Positions 1-6,283 are shown, counted from the first letter of the stretch. The stretch: DNA of 9,861 bases from Candidatus Nomurabacteria bacterium (GCA_943355185.1 CALREM010000002.1:1-9861), one strand, 5' to 3'. Notes: generated by a model not told the origin, from the letters alone. A program made the numbers and translations.

Positions 1-1
1 A

Positions 2-1090
2 GGTCGTTATAAGGCGCGAAGCATAGAATCAAAAGTGCGTATTTTGATCGTACCTGGTCATGAACCGACCGAGGGGGGTACATCGTTCGATATTACTAAG
101 GAAAGGGAAATCGTGGTCTTGTTGGCAAAAGAGCTCAAAACATTTTTACAGAAGAATAGTCGCTACGAAGTCTTTGTGACTCGGGACGAAAAAGGGTGGA
201 CTCCGGAGTTCTTTGAGTATTTTGAAAAAAATTGGGAGGAGATCATCGCGTGGCAGGACTCACGGAAGAAAGAGGTTAGACGTCTGATCGAGTTGGGTGA
301 ATTCGAGAGATTGATTCCTTTGGTGGAACACACAACCGCTCCAACCGAAATGGCGATGCGCCTGTACGGTATTAATAAGTGGAGTAGTGAAAACGACATG
401 GATATTGTGATTCATGTGCACCTCAATGATTATGTGCGTGCCAATCGCTTGGAATCTGGCATTCATTCTGGCTTCGCGATCTACGTTCCGGAAAGTCAGT
501 ACTATAACAGTACTACTACGAGTGTATTGGCAAAAACTATTTTAAAGAGACTTTCCAAATACAACCCGGTTAGTAATCTACCAGGAGAACGAGGGGGTAT
601 TATTGAAGATCAGGAACTAATTGCTGTTGGTTCCTACAATACCTCTGATGCCGCAAGTATGCTTATTGAATACGGATATATCTATGAGCCTCAATTTGTA
701 AATCCGGAAACTCGTGGTCTAGCAGTAAAAGATTTGGCATATCAGACCTATATTGGCTTACTCGATTTCTTTGATTCAACCAGTGCAACCAATGTGGCAC
801 GTTTTTATGACACCGTGGCACTTCCTCACGAGTGGAGAGAGAAGATTGTAACCAAAACCCCAGAAGGTTCCGACGTCTTTGCATTACAAACCGCGTTACT
901 TCTTGAAGGTGTTTATCCTCCTGGTGATAAAAGTAAGAATGATTGTCCACGCACCGGTAGACTTGGTCCGTGCACCAAGCGCTCATTGGGTGATTTTCAA
1001 AAGAGATACAACATTACTGGTGAGACCAATATTGTTGGAGATAAGACTTTAGAGAAGCTCAACGAGAGGTACGGTAAGGGGGTATTCTAA
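2..1090 (+). CDS. N-acetylmuramoyl-L-alanine amidase (Amidase_3) with C-terminal peptidoglycan-binding domain, 5' partial
   Basis: Zinc amidase that cleaves the bond between N-acetylmuramic acid and L-alanine in peptidoglycan, probably outside the cytoplasmic membrane. Numbering from the GTG at 35: the catalytic domain spans about 1-245, with candidate zinc ligands H9 (VPGHEP), E23 or E25 in the first helix, and H129 in HVHLND, and the usual glutamate at E212 (LIEYGY). Residues about 277-350 resemble a PG_binding_1 fold (FALQTALL, then LGDFQKRYNI and GDKTLEKLNERYG), with C304 and C313 in its middle. The frame stays open from the GTG back to base 2, and that GTG has no ribosome binding site. 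The Val is therefore more likely internal, and the true start, perhaps with a signal peptide or membrane anchor, lies upstream of the window. The TAA stop overlaps the stop of the convergent murE-like gene by 4 bases. Family is confident, start is not. Confidence 0.88.
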   Translation, partial: GRYKARSIESKVRILIVPGHEPTEGGTSFDITKEREIVVLLAKELKTFLQKNSRYEVFVTRDEKGWTPEFFEYFEKNWEEIIAWQDSRKKEVRRLIELGEFERLIPLVEHTTAPTEMAMRLYGINKWSSENDMDIVIHVHLNDYVRANRLESGIHSGFAIYVPESQYYNSTTTSVLAKTILKRLSKYNPVSNLPGERGGIIEDQELIAVGSYNTSDAASMLIEYGYIYEPQFVNPETRGLAVKDLAYQTYIGLLDFFDSTSATNVARFYDTVALPHEWREKIVTKTPEGSDVFALQTALLLEGVYPPGDKSKNDCPRTGRLGPCTKRSLGDFQKRYNITGETNIVGDKTLEKLNERYGKGVF

Positions 1091-2352
1091 GAGAGGAGTT
1101 TGGTAAGTTCTTCGTGGGCGATACGAGCGTCACTCCACTCTATTTTTGTGCCATGTGGTCCCATGATAAAAGGATCGGTACCTTTGCCAGTAATAAGAAC
1201 GGTATCTCCAGTTTTTGCACGAGTGACTGCTTCGCGAATAGCTTCGCGTCGATCGAGAATGATCGTAGGAGTCTGTCCCGTAATACCTTTGGCCACATCA
1301 TCGATAATTTTCTTTGGATCTTCATCGTACGGATCTTCGTTGGTCAGAATAATTTCATCACAATGAGCATCGGCGATGCGTCCCATCTCGGCACGTTTCC
1401 AGGTGTCACGGCCACCGCCCGTACCCCCAAGTACACAAATGTTTTTTGAAGATTGAAAGACTTGATAGAGTTTTTCGAGAGAGTCAGCAGTGTGAGCGTA
1501 GTCGACAATGACGGTGAAGTCTTGTTGAGCGTCGATCTTTTGAACACGTCCTGGAATGCCATTACATTTTTCTATAGCACGAACAATGACATCATCTGAA
1601 ACTCCTTGAGTCCGCGCAGCCGTGACCGCTGCTAGAATATTGTAAAGATTGAACAGTCCGGAGAGGGGAGAAGTGATGGAACGTCCCGCATGAGTAAACA
1701 CAATCCCTTCTTTTTTAATCTGGTATGGTTCGGCATCTTTGAGGCTAAAGGTATTTTTAGTATCAGAATCACATGCCAGGAAATGAGAACTCTCTGGATC
1801 GTCAGCATTGGCGATGAGGGTGCGATTTGATTTGCGCGAACGAACGAGTGTGCGACAAATGCTGAGTTTGGAATCGCGATACTTTTCGTATGAACCATGA
1901 GCCTCGATGTGTTCAGGAGAAAGGTTAGTAAAAATGAGGGCATCGAGATCGATGAAGCGATGACGATGGAGGAGTGCGCCCTGAGATGTCATTTCCATAA
2001 TGACATAGTTGCACTGCGCATCGACTGCCTGACGGAGAAGATGTTGGATAAAAAAGCGTCCGGGCATACTCATCTTGTACAGATTTTCAAAAGATGCGCC
2101 GCCGATTTTGAACCGAATCGTATTCGACAGAGCAGTTTTGTAACCAGCTTCTTCGAGAATGGCATTGAGTATCTCAACGGTCGAACTTTTGCCTTTGGTG
2201 CCTGTGACTGCAATGATTTTGATATGACGAGAGGGGAGGCGATACCAGAGCGCTGCAGAAAGTGACATACTCCAGTGATATGCGGGCTGCAATGAGTGAA
2301 AAAGCTTTAGAGGTATATACGGACGGATTTTTCCCAGAAGAGTATCGATCAT
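1087..2352 (-). CDS. murE: Mur ligase, MurE type (UDP-MurNAc-tripeptide synthetase-like), short N-terminus
   Basis: ATP-dependent cytoplasmic ligase that adds the third amino acid of the peptidoglycan stem peptide (family role). Visible Mur motifs: P-loop GTKGKSS at 51-57; NLSPEHIEAHGSYEKY at 143-158 followed by K162, at the usual site of the carbamylated lysine; FNLYNILAA at 234-242; GRVQKI and VDYAHTADSLE at 268-293; GGTGGGRDTWKR at 309-320; and GKGTDPF at 389-395. At 421 residues it is shorter than typical MurE (about 490). The P-loop is near residue 51 rather than about 110, so most of the N-terminal UDP-binding domain is missing. The site of the DAP-type DNPR motif reads EDPY (339-342), so the added amino acid cannot be taken to be diaminopimelate. 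It follows ruvA by 4 bases and is surely cotranscribed with it. MurE is the best match; another Mur-ligase role is possible. Confidence 0.88.
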   Translation of the reverse strand: MIDTLLGKIRPYIPLKLFHSLQPAYHWSMSLSAALWYRLPSRHIKIIAVTGTKGKSSTVEILNAILEEAGYKTALSNTIRFKIGGASFENLYKMSMPGRFFIQHLLRQAVDAQCNYVIMEMTSQGALLHRHRFIDLDALIFTNLSPEHIEAHGSYEKYRDSKLSICRTLVRSRKSNRTLIANADDPESSHFLACDSDTKNTFSLKDAEPYQIKKEGIVFTHAGRSITSPLSGLFNLYNILAAVTAARTQGVSDDVIVRAIEKCNGIPGRVQKIDAQQDFTVIVDYAHTADSLEKLYQVFQSSKNICVLGGTGGGRDTWKRAEMGRIADAHCDEIILTNEDPYDEDPKKIIDDVAKGITGQTPTIILDRREAIREAVTRAKTGDTVLITGKGTDPFIMGPHGTKIEWSDARIAHEELTKLLS

Positions 2353-2356
2353 GAAT

Positions 2357-2935
2357 TTAGTTTAGCATCTTAAGTGCCGCTTTTACTTTGGCGCTGGTAT
2401 CCGTAAGAGTCTTATCTATTTGCTTGAGGGCATCACGAGCTTCGCCCGCGTCATATCCAAGAGAGACCAGGGCGGCAATAGTGTCAGCATCACTCGACAT
2501 TTCTGCCCTGAGTTCACTGGTTGGGGTACTATCAATACCACCAAGTTTATCTTTGAGTTCGAGTACAATTTTCTCAGCAGTCTTCCTGCCAATACCAGAA
2601 ACTTTGACCAAATGGGATGTAGAACCGGTACGAATAGCGCTGGCCAATGTTGTTGCATCTACTAATGAAAGGATATTGATAGCTGATTTGGGACCGATAC
2701 CTGAAATGGTAATCAGAAGCTCAAAGAAATCACGTTCTTTTTTGGAAATAAAACCATAGAGATCAAGGGCAGTTTCGCGGACGGCCAGATACGTCCATAG
2801 CGTAGCTTCGGTGCTATTGGAGAGGGTATGGAGGGTATCATCAGTCACAAATGCCTTGTAGCCAACACCACCAACGTCGATAACGACGTATTTGTCAGCG
2901 CATTCGAGTATTGGTCCCCGGAGTGAAGCGATCAT
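2357..2935 (-). CDS. ruvA: Holliday junction branch migration protein RuvA
   Basis: RuvA binds four-way DNA junctions as a tetramer and loads the RuvB motor, driving branch migration in recombination and repair. The 192-residue product is close to the family length of about 200. Domain I is the N-terminal OB fold (MIASLRGPILE, then VVIDVGGVGYKAFV). Domain II carries two helix-hairpin-helix motifs, SGIGPKSAINIL at 78-89 and SGIGRKTAEKIVLEL at 113-127. Domain III is the small C-terminal domain that contacts RuvB (DTIAALVSLGYDAGEARDAL, 151-170). It is first in a two-gene unit with the murE-like ligase, which starts 4 bases after its stop. A TATAAT box ends 7 bases before the ATG, and no Shine-Dalgarno is present, so the message is probably leaderless or nearly so. 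RuvB and RuvC are not in the window. Confidence 0.97.
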   Translation of the reverse strand: MIASLRGPILECADKYVVIDVGGVGYKAFVTDDTLHTLSNSTEATLWTYLAVRETALDLYGFISKKERDFFELLITISGIGPKSAINILSLVDATTLASAIRTGSTSHLVKVSGIGRKTAEKIVLELKDKLGGIDSTPTSELRAEMSSDADTIAALVSLGYDAGEARDALKQIDKTLTDTSAKVKAALKMLN

Positions 2936-2942
2936 GGCTTCG

Positions 2943-2948
2943 ATTATA
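2943..2948 (-). promoter_or_regulatory. ruvA promoter, -10 box TATAAT (leaderless geometry)
   Basis: On the minus strand a perfect TATAAT is followed by 7 bases (CGAAGCC) and the ruvA ATG. The standard distance from the -10 box puts the transcription start within a base of the A of ATG. No good -35 box lies 16-18 bases upstream. Confidence 0.6.
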
Positions 2949-3000
2949 CAACAGCTTTACTTTATCTGCTCAGTATGTTAATTTCTGTACACATACATAT

Positions 3001-3264
3001 ATGGCTATTACCTCATCAGCAAAAAAAGCGTTCCGTGCTTCCAAAAAGAAGCGTGTTTTCAATTTGCGCCGCAAGAGTGCTATCGAAAAGCAGCTCAAGG
3101 ATTTTCGTAAGCTCATGACCACAAAGAGCAAGGCAGAAGCTACAAAGCTCATCCCTGGCATATATCAGGTTCTCGACAAGGCAGTAAAGACAAACTACAT
3201 CAAGGCAAACACCGCAGCCCGCCTCAAGTCACGCACAATGGCGGCGCTGAAAAAATTAGTGTAA
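3001..3264 (+). CDS. rpsT: Small ribosomal subunit protein S20 (bS20)
   Basis: Primary 16S rRNA-binding protein of the small ribosomal subunit. The 87-residue product is strongly basic and has the S20 pattern: start MAITSSAKKAFRASKKKRVF, the second helix RRKSAIEKQLKDFRKLM, and a C-terminal helix NTAARLKSRTMAALKKL. The frame is open from 2911, but the ATG at 3001 matches the family N-terminus (compare MANIKSA in E. coli), and the extension would overlap divergent ruvA. There is no Shine-Dalgarno; the bases before the ATG are A/T-rich (ACATACATAT). The gene is divergent from ruvA across a 65-base gap. tRNA-Arg(GCG) starts 12 bases after its stop, so the two are probably one transcript ending at the hairpin at 3351. 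I could not settle a promoter; TATGTT at 2974 is the best weak candidate. Confidence 0.95.
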   Translation: MAITSSAKKAFRASKKKRVFNLRRKSAIEKQLKDFRKLMTTKSKAEATKLIPGIYQVLDKAVKTNYIKANTAARLKSRTMAALKKLV

Positions 3265-3276
3265 AGTAATTTCATT

Positions 3277-3348
3277 GCCCTCGTCGTTCAACGGATAGGA
3301 CGCAGGATTGCGGATCCTGCAATCGTGGTTCGATTCCACGCGAGGGCA
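3277..3348 (+). tRNA. tRNA-Arg (anticodon GCG)
   Basis: A full cloverleaf of 72 bases: acceptor GCCCTCG/CGAGGGC, D-stem GTTC/GGAC, anticodon stem CAGGA/TCCTG with loop TTGCGGA, and T-arm CGTGG-TTCGATT-CCACG. Bases 34-36 are GCG, reading CGC (and CGU by wobble). Most bacteria read these codons with an ACG (inosine) tRNA-Arg, so an unmodified GCG is mildly unusual. The discriminator A is followed by CCC, so CCA is not encoded. Its T-arm is identical to that of tRNA-Arg(TCT) at 8847, which suggests shared ancestry or strong identity constraints. Confidence 0.96.
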
Positions 3349-3350
3349 CC

Positions 3351-3393
3351 CGACGCAAGAAAGCACCAGAATGACTGGTGCTTTCTTGCGTCG
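3351..3393 (+). terminator. Perfect 19-bp hairpin after tRNA-Arg(GCG), likely terminator
   Basis: Arms 3351-3369 and 3375-3393 are perfect complements around a 5-base loop AATGA. The core GCACCAG/CTGGTGC is followed by TTTCTT, and the matching AAGAAA precedes it, so the T-tract is paired within the stem. The sequence reads the same from the other strand, so it could stop transcription both ways. No free T-run follows the outer GACGC/GCGTC pairs. Its place 2 bases past a tRNA end fits a terminator. Confidence 0.65.
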
Positions 3394-3450
3394 CTGGAAG
3401 CATTGTGTGGAATCGGCCCTGCTTAAATAGTTCCCTCAAAGATTTTAATT

Positions 3451-3459
3451 TGATACACT
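3451..3459 (+). promoter_or_regulatory. Pilin gene promoter, extended -10 (TGA-TACACT)
   Basis: A TG-n extended -10 with TACACT (4 of 6 consensus bases) ends 12 bases before the pilin ATG at 3472, predicting a 5' leader of only about 6 bases. No clear -35 box. It lies downstream of the 3351 hairpin, so the pilin gene is probably its own transcript. Confidence 0.4.
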
Positions 3460-3471
3460 ATAGCTCATAGT

Positions 3472-4140
3472 ATGAGCAAAAGTTCTCGTTCTAAAAAAAG
3501 ATTTCGTCTCAAGGCGTTCACTCTCATAGAGCTTCTAGTAGTAATGTCGATCATATCTCTTTTATCTAGTGTCGGGTTGGTATCAGTGTCGCAAGTTAGA
3601 ACGAAAGTGCAAGTCAGTCGCGCGCAGCAGGAGATGCGGCAGATTGTGAATGCTATTACCATCGCTCGAGATCAGAGCGACAAGTTGATGTGGGAGATAG
3701 ATTCCGGTGCGCCGATGTTTGCTCAATTTTCATCAGCCTGCACCACTGCGTGTCTTCCCGAATGTTCCTCTCCAAATGATCTACGAAATACTTCCGGTAC
3801 CTGTTATACCTTGTGGTCCGGAGTGCTCGACGCTATTGAAGCAAACAGTGGCGGTATTTTTCCAAATCTGGACATCTTCAGAAGAGATGTGTGGGGAAGT
3901 CCGTATGTGATTGATGAAAATGAAGGTACAAGTGGATACCAGTGCGGCACAGACTATATTCGTTCTGGTGGACCGGATGGTATACAGACAGGTGGTGGTG
4001 ATGATGTTGTTTTGAGAGTACCTTTCAGATCGTTGGGCAAAGTGTTTCCGCTGGCTGATCCGGGTGGCGGCAGTGTTCCAACATACGCACTGAATCTTCA
4101 TTGCCGATGCGATCAGCCAGAGATTTGTACGCCAATATAA
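3472..4140 (+). CDS. Type IV pilin / GspG-like pseudopilin, cysteine-rich
   Basis: Pilus or pseudopilus subunit, made as a prepilin and processed by a prepilin peptidase. The N-terminus is a basic 15-residue leader (MSKSSRSKKRFRLKA) followed by the classic FTLIELLVVMSIISLLSS segment, with the conserved glutamate at mature position 5 (E20). The residue before the cut is Ala15 instead of the usual Gly. The C-terminal part has the GspG-type pattern RRDVWGSPYVI (138-147) and SGGPDGIQTGGGDDV (165-179), the site of calcium binding in major pseudopilins. Eight cysteines (C90, C94, C98, C111, C158, C211, C213, C219) lie in the mature domain, suggesting disulphides on the outside of the cell. The pilMNO genes that could assemble it are 2.8 kb downstream. 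Whether it is a major or minor subunit cannot be told. Confidence 0.88.
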   Translation: MSKSSRSKKRFRLKAFTLIELLVVMSIISLLSSVGLVSVSQVRTKVQVSRAQQEMRQIVNAITIARDQSDKLMWEIDSGAPMFAQFSSACTTACLPECSSPNDLRNTSGTCYTLWSGVLDAIEANSGGIFPNLDIFRRDVWGSPYVIDENEGTSGYQCGTDYIRSGGPDGIQTGGGDDVVLRVPFRSLGKVFPLADPGGGSVPTYALNLHCRCDQPEICTPI

Positions 4141-4157
4141 CATCCTTGAATCTATCG

Positions 4158-4622
4158 TTAAAACCCAACTCTTTCTAAAAGAAGTTTTAACAAAGGTTCA
4201 CGATGTTCGGTTTCAGCAATATACTTGAGCATAATCTCACGAATTTCCTCAGGGTCTACTTCGTCGATATAAATGACAATAAGCGGCATGAAGACTTTGC
4301 GGGACTTGATGAGGAGTCGATGGGGAACGTGGTCATGAGGAATACAAAAAGACTCTAGGGTTAGGAAAGGGTAAAGAGTGTCGTCTGCTCGTATACCACG
4401 ATCGTTGATCTCGTAGGTCACTGTGTGAGCTGGGTGTGAAGCATGCAGAACAAGTGCAGCGGCAGCAACGATGATAAAGAGTCCGGTAATGACTTCACCG
4501 AACATGAAAGAGACTGCAGCAAGAGCGAGAGTGATAATGCCGACCACCCAGTACCAGTCAGTTCGTTTTTCCTTGTGGATATGAGTTGGTGCTTGCCAGG
4601 TAATGAGAGGTTCTGTAGCCAT
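4158..4622 (-). CDS. Conserved two-TM membrane protein, function unknown
   Basis: I do not recognise a named family with confidence. The 154-residue product starts with a short polar segment holding TWQAPTHIHKEKRTDWYW. Two adjacent hydrophobic segments follow at about 24-41 and 44-61, forming a hairpin in the membrane. The rest is soluble: a beta-rich stretch (HTVTYEINDRGIRADDTLYPF), a second stretch (RLLIKSRKVFMPLIVIYI), and an acidic C-terminal helix (DPEEIREIMLKYIAETEHREPLLKLLLERVGF). This order resembles small bacterial PH-like or DUF5673-like membrane proteins; that is a guess from layout. It converges on the pilin gene with a 17-base gap and no visible terminator. It has its own extended -10 promoter and no Shine-Dalgarno. 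Confidence 0.85.
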   Translation of the reverse strand: MATEPLITWQAPTHIHKEKRTDWYWVVGIITLALAAVSFMFGEVITGLFIIVAAAALVLHASHPAHTVTYEINDRGIRADDTLYPFLTLESFCIPHDHVPHRLLIKSRKVFMPLIVIYIDEVDPEEIREIMLKYIAETEHREPLLKLLLERVGF

Positions 4623-4628
4623 GCGTGT

Positions 4629-4637
4629 ATTATAGCA
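4629..4637 (-). promoter_or_regulatory. Extended -10 promoter (TGC-TATAAT), leaderless geometry, for the two-TM gene
   Basis: On the minus strand TGC-TATAAT is followed by exactly 6 bases (ACACGC) and the ATG at 4622. This puts the predicted +1 on the A of the start codon. A weak TTCAAT lies 18 bases upstream as a possible -35. Confidence 0.65.
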
Positions 4638-4653
4638 TCATGTGTAAAATCAA

Positions 4654-4682
4654 TTGAAAAAACTGTGAACATGTGACATCAT
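4654..4682 (+). promoter_or_regulatory. tRNA-Ser promoter (TTGAAA, 17 bases, CATCAT with TGA extension)
   Basis: TTGAAA (5 of 6 for a -35) is followed after 17 bases by CATCAT (4 of 6 for a -10), preceded by a TG-n extension. The predicted start is about 7 bases before the tRNA. It would also serve ruvX. Confidence 0.45.
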
Positions 4683-4695
4683 GGCCTGATAGCAA

Positions 4696-4782
4696 GGACG
4701 GGTGGCTGAGCGGTTTAAGGCAACAGTCTTGAAAACTGTCGTCCTCGCAAGGGGACCGTGAGTTCGAATCTCACCCCGTCCG
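4696..4782 (+). tRNA. tRNA-Ser (anticodon TGA)
   Basis: An 87-base class II tRNA: acceptor GGACGGG/CCCGTCC, anticodon stem ACAGT/ACTGT with loop CTTGAAA (anticodon TGA, reading UCA and related codons), a long variable arm (GTCC...GGGAC) and the T-loop TTCGAAT. The discriminator is G, as expected for serine. The next bases are CAG, so CCA is not encoded. ruvX begins 22 bases downstream; the gap holds a GCGAAGCGAA tandem and no terminator, so the tRNA is probably cut from a shared transcript. Confidence 0.97.
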
Positions 4783-4804
4783 CAGTGAATGAGCGAAGCG
4801 AAAT

Positions 4805-5227
4805 ATGAAAATCCTCGGCATTGATTACGGTACAAAAAGAATCGGTATAGCCATGTCAGATGAGATGGGGCAGTTTGCGTTCCCATTGCTTGTTCTCGAT
4901 CAGTCCAGTTCTTTAGCGGCTGAAATCAAGGAGATTGCCAAGGCTCACGAAGTGCGCGATATTGTTATTGGTGAATCAAAAGATTATAAAGGTAAGGCAA
5001 ATGAGTCTCTTGCTGCCGCAACCAACCTCAAAGAAACCTTGGAAGACGCAGGCTTTGCGGTACACTGGGAACCAGAATTTATGACCAGTATGCACGTTGA
5101 GCGTCTCCAGGGTAAAAGCGATCTGACCGATGCGTCTGCTGCAGCTATCATTCTACAAAGTTTTTTGGATAAGAAAGCTCATGCAAACTATGTACAGGAA
5201 GACGAGGAGCCTTCGCGCGCGGAATAA
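4805..5227 (+). CDS. ruvX: YqgF/RuvX family putative Holliday junction resolvase / pre-16S rRNA nuclease
   Basis: RNase H-fold nuclease; family members are credited with 5' maturation of 16S rRNA and with Holliday-junction resolution. The 140-residue length fits the family. Motifs: ILGIDYGTKRIGIAMSD at the start with the first catalytic Asp (D6); IVIGESKDYKGKAN (about 53-66), equivalent to the VVGLP loop; VHWEPEFMTSMHVER, the counterpart of the D/E-ERLST motif with the central acid; and DASAAAIILQSFL, holding the last Asp. The short tail (QEDEEPSRAE) is acidic and probably disordered. It starts 22 bases after tRNA-Ser, with no Shine-Dalgarno and no -10 box of its own next to the ATG, so it is likely expressed from the tRNA promoter. 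Confidence 0.93.
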   Translation: MKILGIDYGTKRIGIAMSDEMGQFAFPLLVLDQSSSLAAEIKEIAKAHEVRDIVIGESKDYKGKANESLAAATNLKETLEDAGFAVHWEPEFMTSMHVERLQGKSDLTDASAAAIILQSFLDKKAHANYVQEDEEPSRAE

Positions 5228-5229
5228 CG

Positions 5230-5235
5230 TATAAT
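5230..5235 (+). promoter_or_regulatory. -10 box TATAAT, leaderless geometry, before the tRNA-binding protein gene
   Basis: TATAAT starts 3 bases after the ruvX stop and ends exactly 6 bases (CACCCC) before the ATG at 5242, so the predicted +1 is the A of ATG. No TG extension and no clear -35 box. Confidence 0.55.
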
Positions 5236-5241
5236 CACCCC

Positions 5242-5619
5242 ATGATCTCTTACGATGAATTTAAAAAAGTAGAAATTCGTGCCGGCAAAATCCTGTCAGC
5301 CGAGAAAATTCCCGATACTGATAAGTTACTCAAGCTCTCGGTCGATTTTAACGAAACTGCACAAGTGGCAGCGCTAGAACCAGAAGGAGTGCCGACAATG
5401 GTTCCGAAACATCGCACCATTGTTTCTGGTATTGCTCTTTATTTTCCCGATCCTCAAACCTTGGTAGGAAAAACCTGCATGTTCGTGACCAACCTCGAGC
5501 CCCGAGTTATTCGAGGACACGAAAGTAATGGCATGATCTTCGCTGTGTCCGGTCCCGACGGTGCATTTTCATTACTCGAACCACAGGTGCCAATCCCACC
5601 AGGTAGTCTCGCTGGATAA
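5242..5619 (+). CDS. Standalone tRNA-binding domain protein (MetRS C-terminal / CsaA-like)
   Basis: Single OB-fold tRNA-binding domain of the EMAP II/Arc1p/MetRS-beta type, 125 residues with nothing attached. Seen: start YDEFKKVEIRAGKILSAEKIPDTDKLLKL (4-32), where IRAGKI and the ADKLLKL-like motif are diagnostic, then HRTIVSGIA (57-65), VGKTCMFVTNLEPRVIRGHESNGMIFAV (75-102), matching the NLxPRKIRGxESxGMxLA signature, and a PPGS ending. Such domains bind tRNA without sequence specificity and either help methionyl-tRNA synthetase or stand alone; CsaA is also described as a chaperone. Which applies is open, and the metG gene is not here. dedA starts 5 bases after its stop (TAA-TTATT-ATG), so the two form one operon. 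Confidence 0.9.
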   Translation: MISYDEFKKVEIRAGKILSAEKIPDTDKLLKLSVDFNETAQVAALEPEGVPTMVPKHRTIVSGIALYFPDPQTLVGKTCMFVTNLEPRVIRGHESNGMIFAVSGPDGAFSLLEPQVPIPPGSLAG

Positions 5620-5624
5620 TTATT

Positions 5625-6242
5625 ATGGAATTTCTTCACACACTTCTTGATCCAAGCAGCATCATTCCGACCATAGGAACGCTCGGAGTTATTGCTATTG
5701 TTTTTGCGGAGACCGGACTTTTCTTCGGATTCTTTTTGCCGGGAGACTCACTCCTTTTTACGGCAGGATTTTTTGCATCTCAAGGGTATGTTTCATTGCC
5801 GTGGCTTTTGATCGGAACATTTCTAGCCGCTGTTGTAGGGGATACTGTCGGATATGCTTTTGGAAAAAAGGTGGGCCCAGCCTTATTCACGAAGGATGAT
5901 TCGATTTTCTTTAATAAAAAATATATTCTCCGCGCGCAGGAGTTTTATGAAAAACATGGCAAAAAAACCATTATTTTGGCACGTTTTGTACCGATCGTAC
6001 GCACATTTGCTCCGATTGTAGCCGGTATTGGTAACATGAATTATCGTACGTTCATATCTTTCAATATTATAGGTGCATTTGTGTGGACATGGAGCATGTT
6101 ATGGCTTGGGTATGGACTCGGGTCTCTGATTCCAAATCCGGATAAATACGTCCTCCCGGTGGTTATTGTAATTATCTTAGTGTCAGCATCCCCAGCATTA
6201 CGAGAAATCTGGAAAAATAGAAAGGAACTGATGGGTAACTAA
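5625..6242 (+). CDS. DedA family membrane protein (SNARE-associated / VTT domain)
   Basis: Polytopic inner-membrane protein of the DedA superfamily; members support envelope homeostasis, and several are now linked to flipping of lipid carriers such as undecaprenyl phosphate. The 205-residue length is normal. Seen in order: a first hydrophobic region with the acidic E29 and the FFLPGDSLLFTAGFFAS motif (36-52); a re-entrant-like AAVVGDTVGYAFGKKVG (68-84); the amphipathic FNKKYILRAQEFYEKHGKKTIILARFVPIVRTFAPIVAG block (96-134) with conserved R120 and R126; MNYRTFISFNIIGAFVW (138-154); and a final TM at about 176-190. Role here is inferred from family only; with an amidase and a MurE-type ligase nearby, cell-wall lipid recycling is a fair guess. 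Confidence 0.94.
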   Translation: MEFLHTLLDPSSIIPTIGTLGVIAIVFAETGLFFGFFLPGDSLLFTAGFFASQGYVSLPWLLIGTFLAAVVGDTVGYAFGKKVGPALFTKDDSIFFNKKYILRAQEFYEKHGKKTIILARFVPIVRTFAPIVAGIGNMNYRTFISFNIIGAFVWTWSMLWLGYGLGSLIPNPDKYVLPVVIVIILVSASPALREIWKNRKELMGN

Positions 6243-6268
6243 GCGGGGAGAACCTCATTTCTGTTTTT

Positions 6269-6277
6269 TGCTATAAT
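6269..6277 (+). promoter_or_regulatory. pil operon promoter, extended -10 (TGC-TATAAT), leaderless geometry
   Basis: TGC-TATAAT is followed by exactly 6 bases (GTGGCC) and then ATG at 6284, so the predicted +1 is the A of that ATG. This argues against the in-frame GTG at 6278, which touches the -10 box. A T6 run (6264-6269) sits just upstream, without a good stem before it. Confidence 0.65.
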
Positions 6278-6283
6278 GTGGCC

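Noticed and set aside
1897..2265. A 122-codon plus-strand frame within murE, and similar long frames opposite ruvA, pilM, pilN and the RluA-type gene.
   Set aside because: They lie opposite or out of frame with well-supported genes and carry no family motifs or start signals.
2911..3000. An N-terminal extension of rpsT by 30 codons.
   Set aside because: The S20 family start matches the ATG at 3001, and the extension overlaps the 5' end of ruvA.
4783..4804. GCGAAGCGAA tandem before ruvX as a ribosome binding site or regulatory repeat.
   Set aside because: It does not match a Shine-Dalgarno sequence and two copies of a 5-base unit can arise by chance.
6243..6270. A terminator between dedA and pilM ending in the T6 run.
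   Set aside because: Only a 3-bp GAG/CTC stem can be formed before the T-run, too weak to call.
6278..6283. GTG at 6278 as the pilM start.
   Set aside because: It touches the TATAAT box at 6272-6277, so a transcript from that promoter would not include it; the ATG at 6284 fits the predicted +1.
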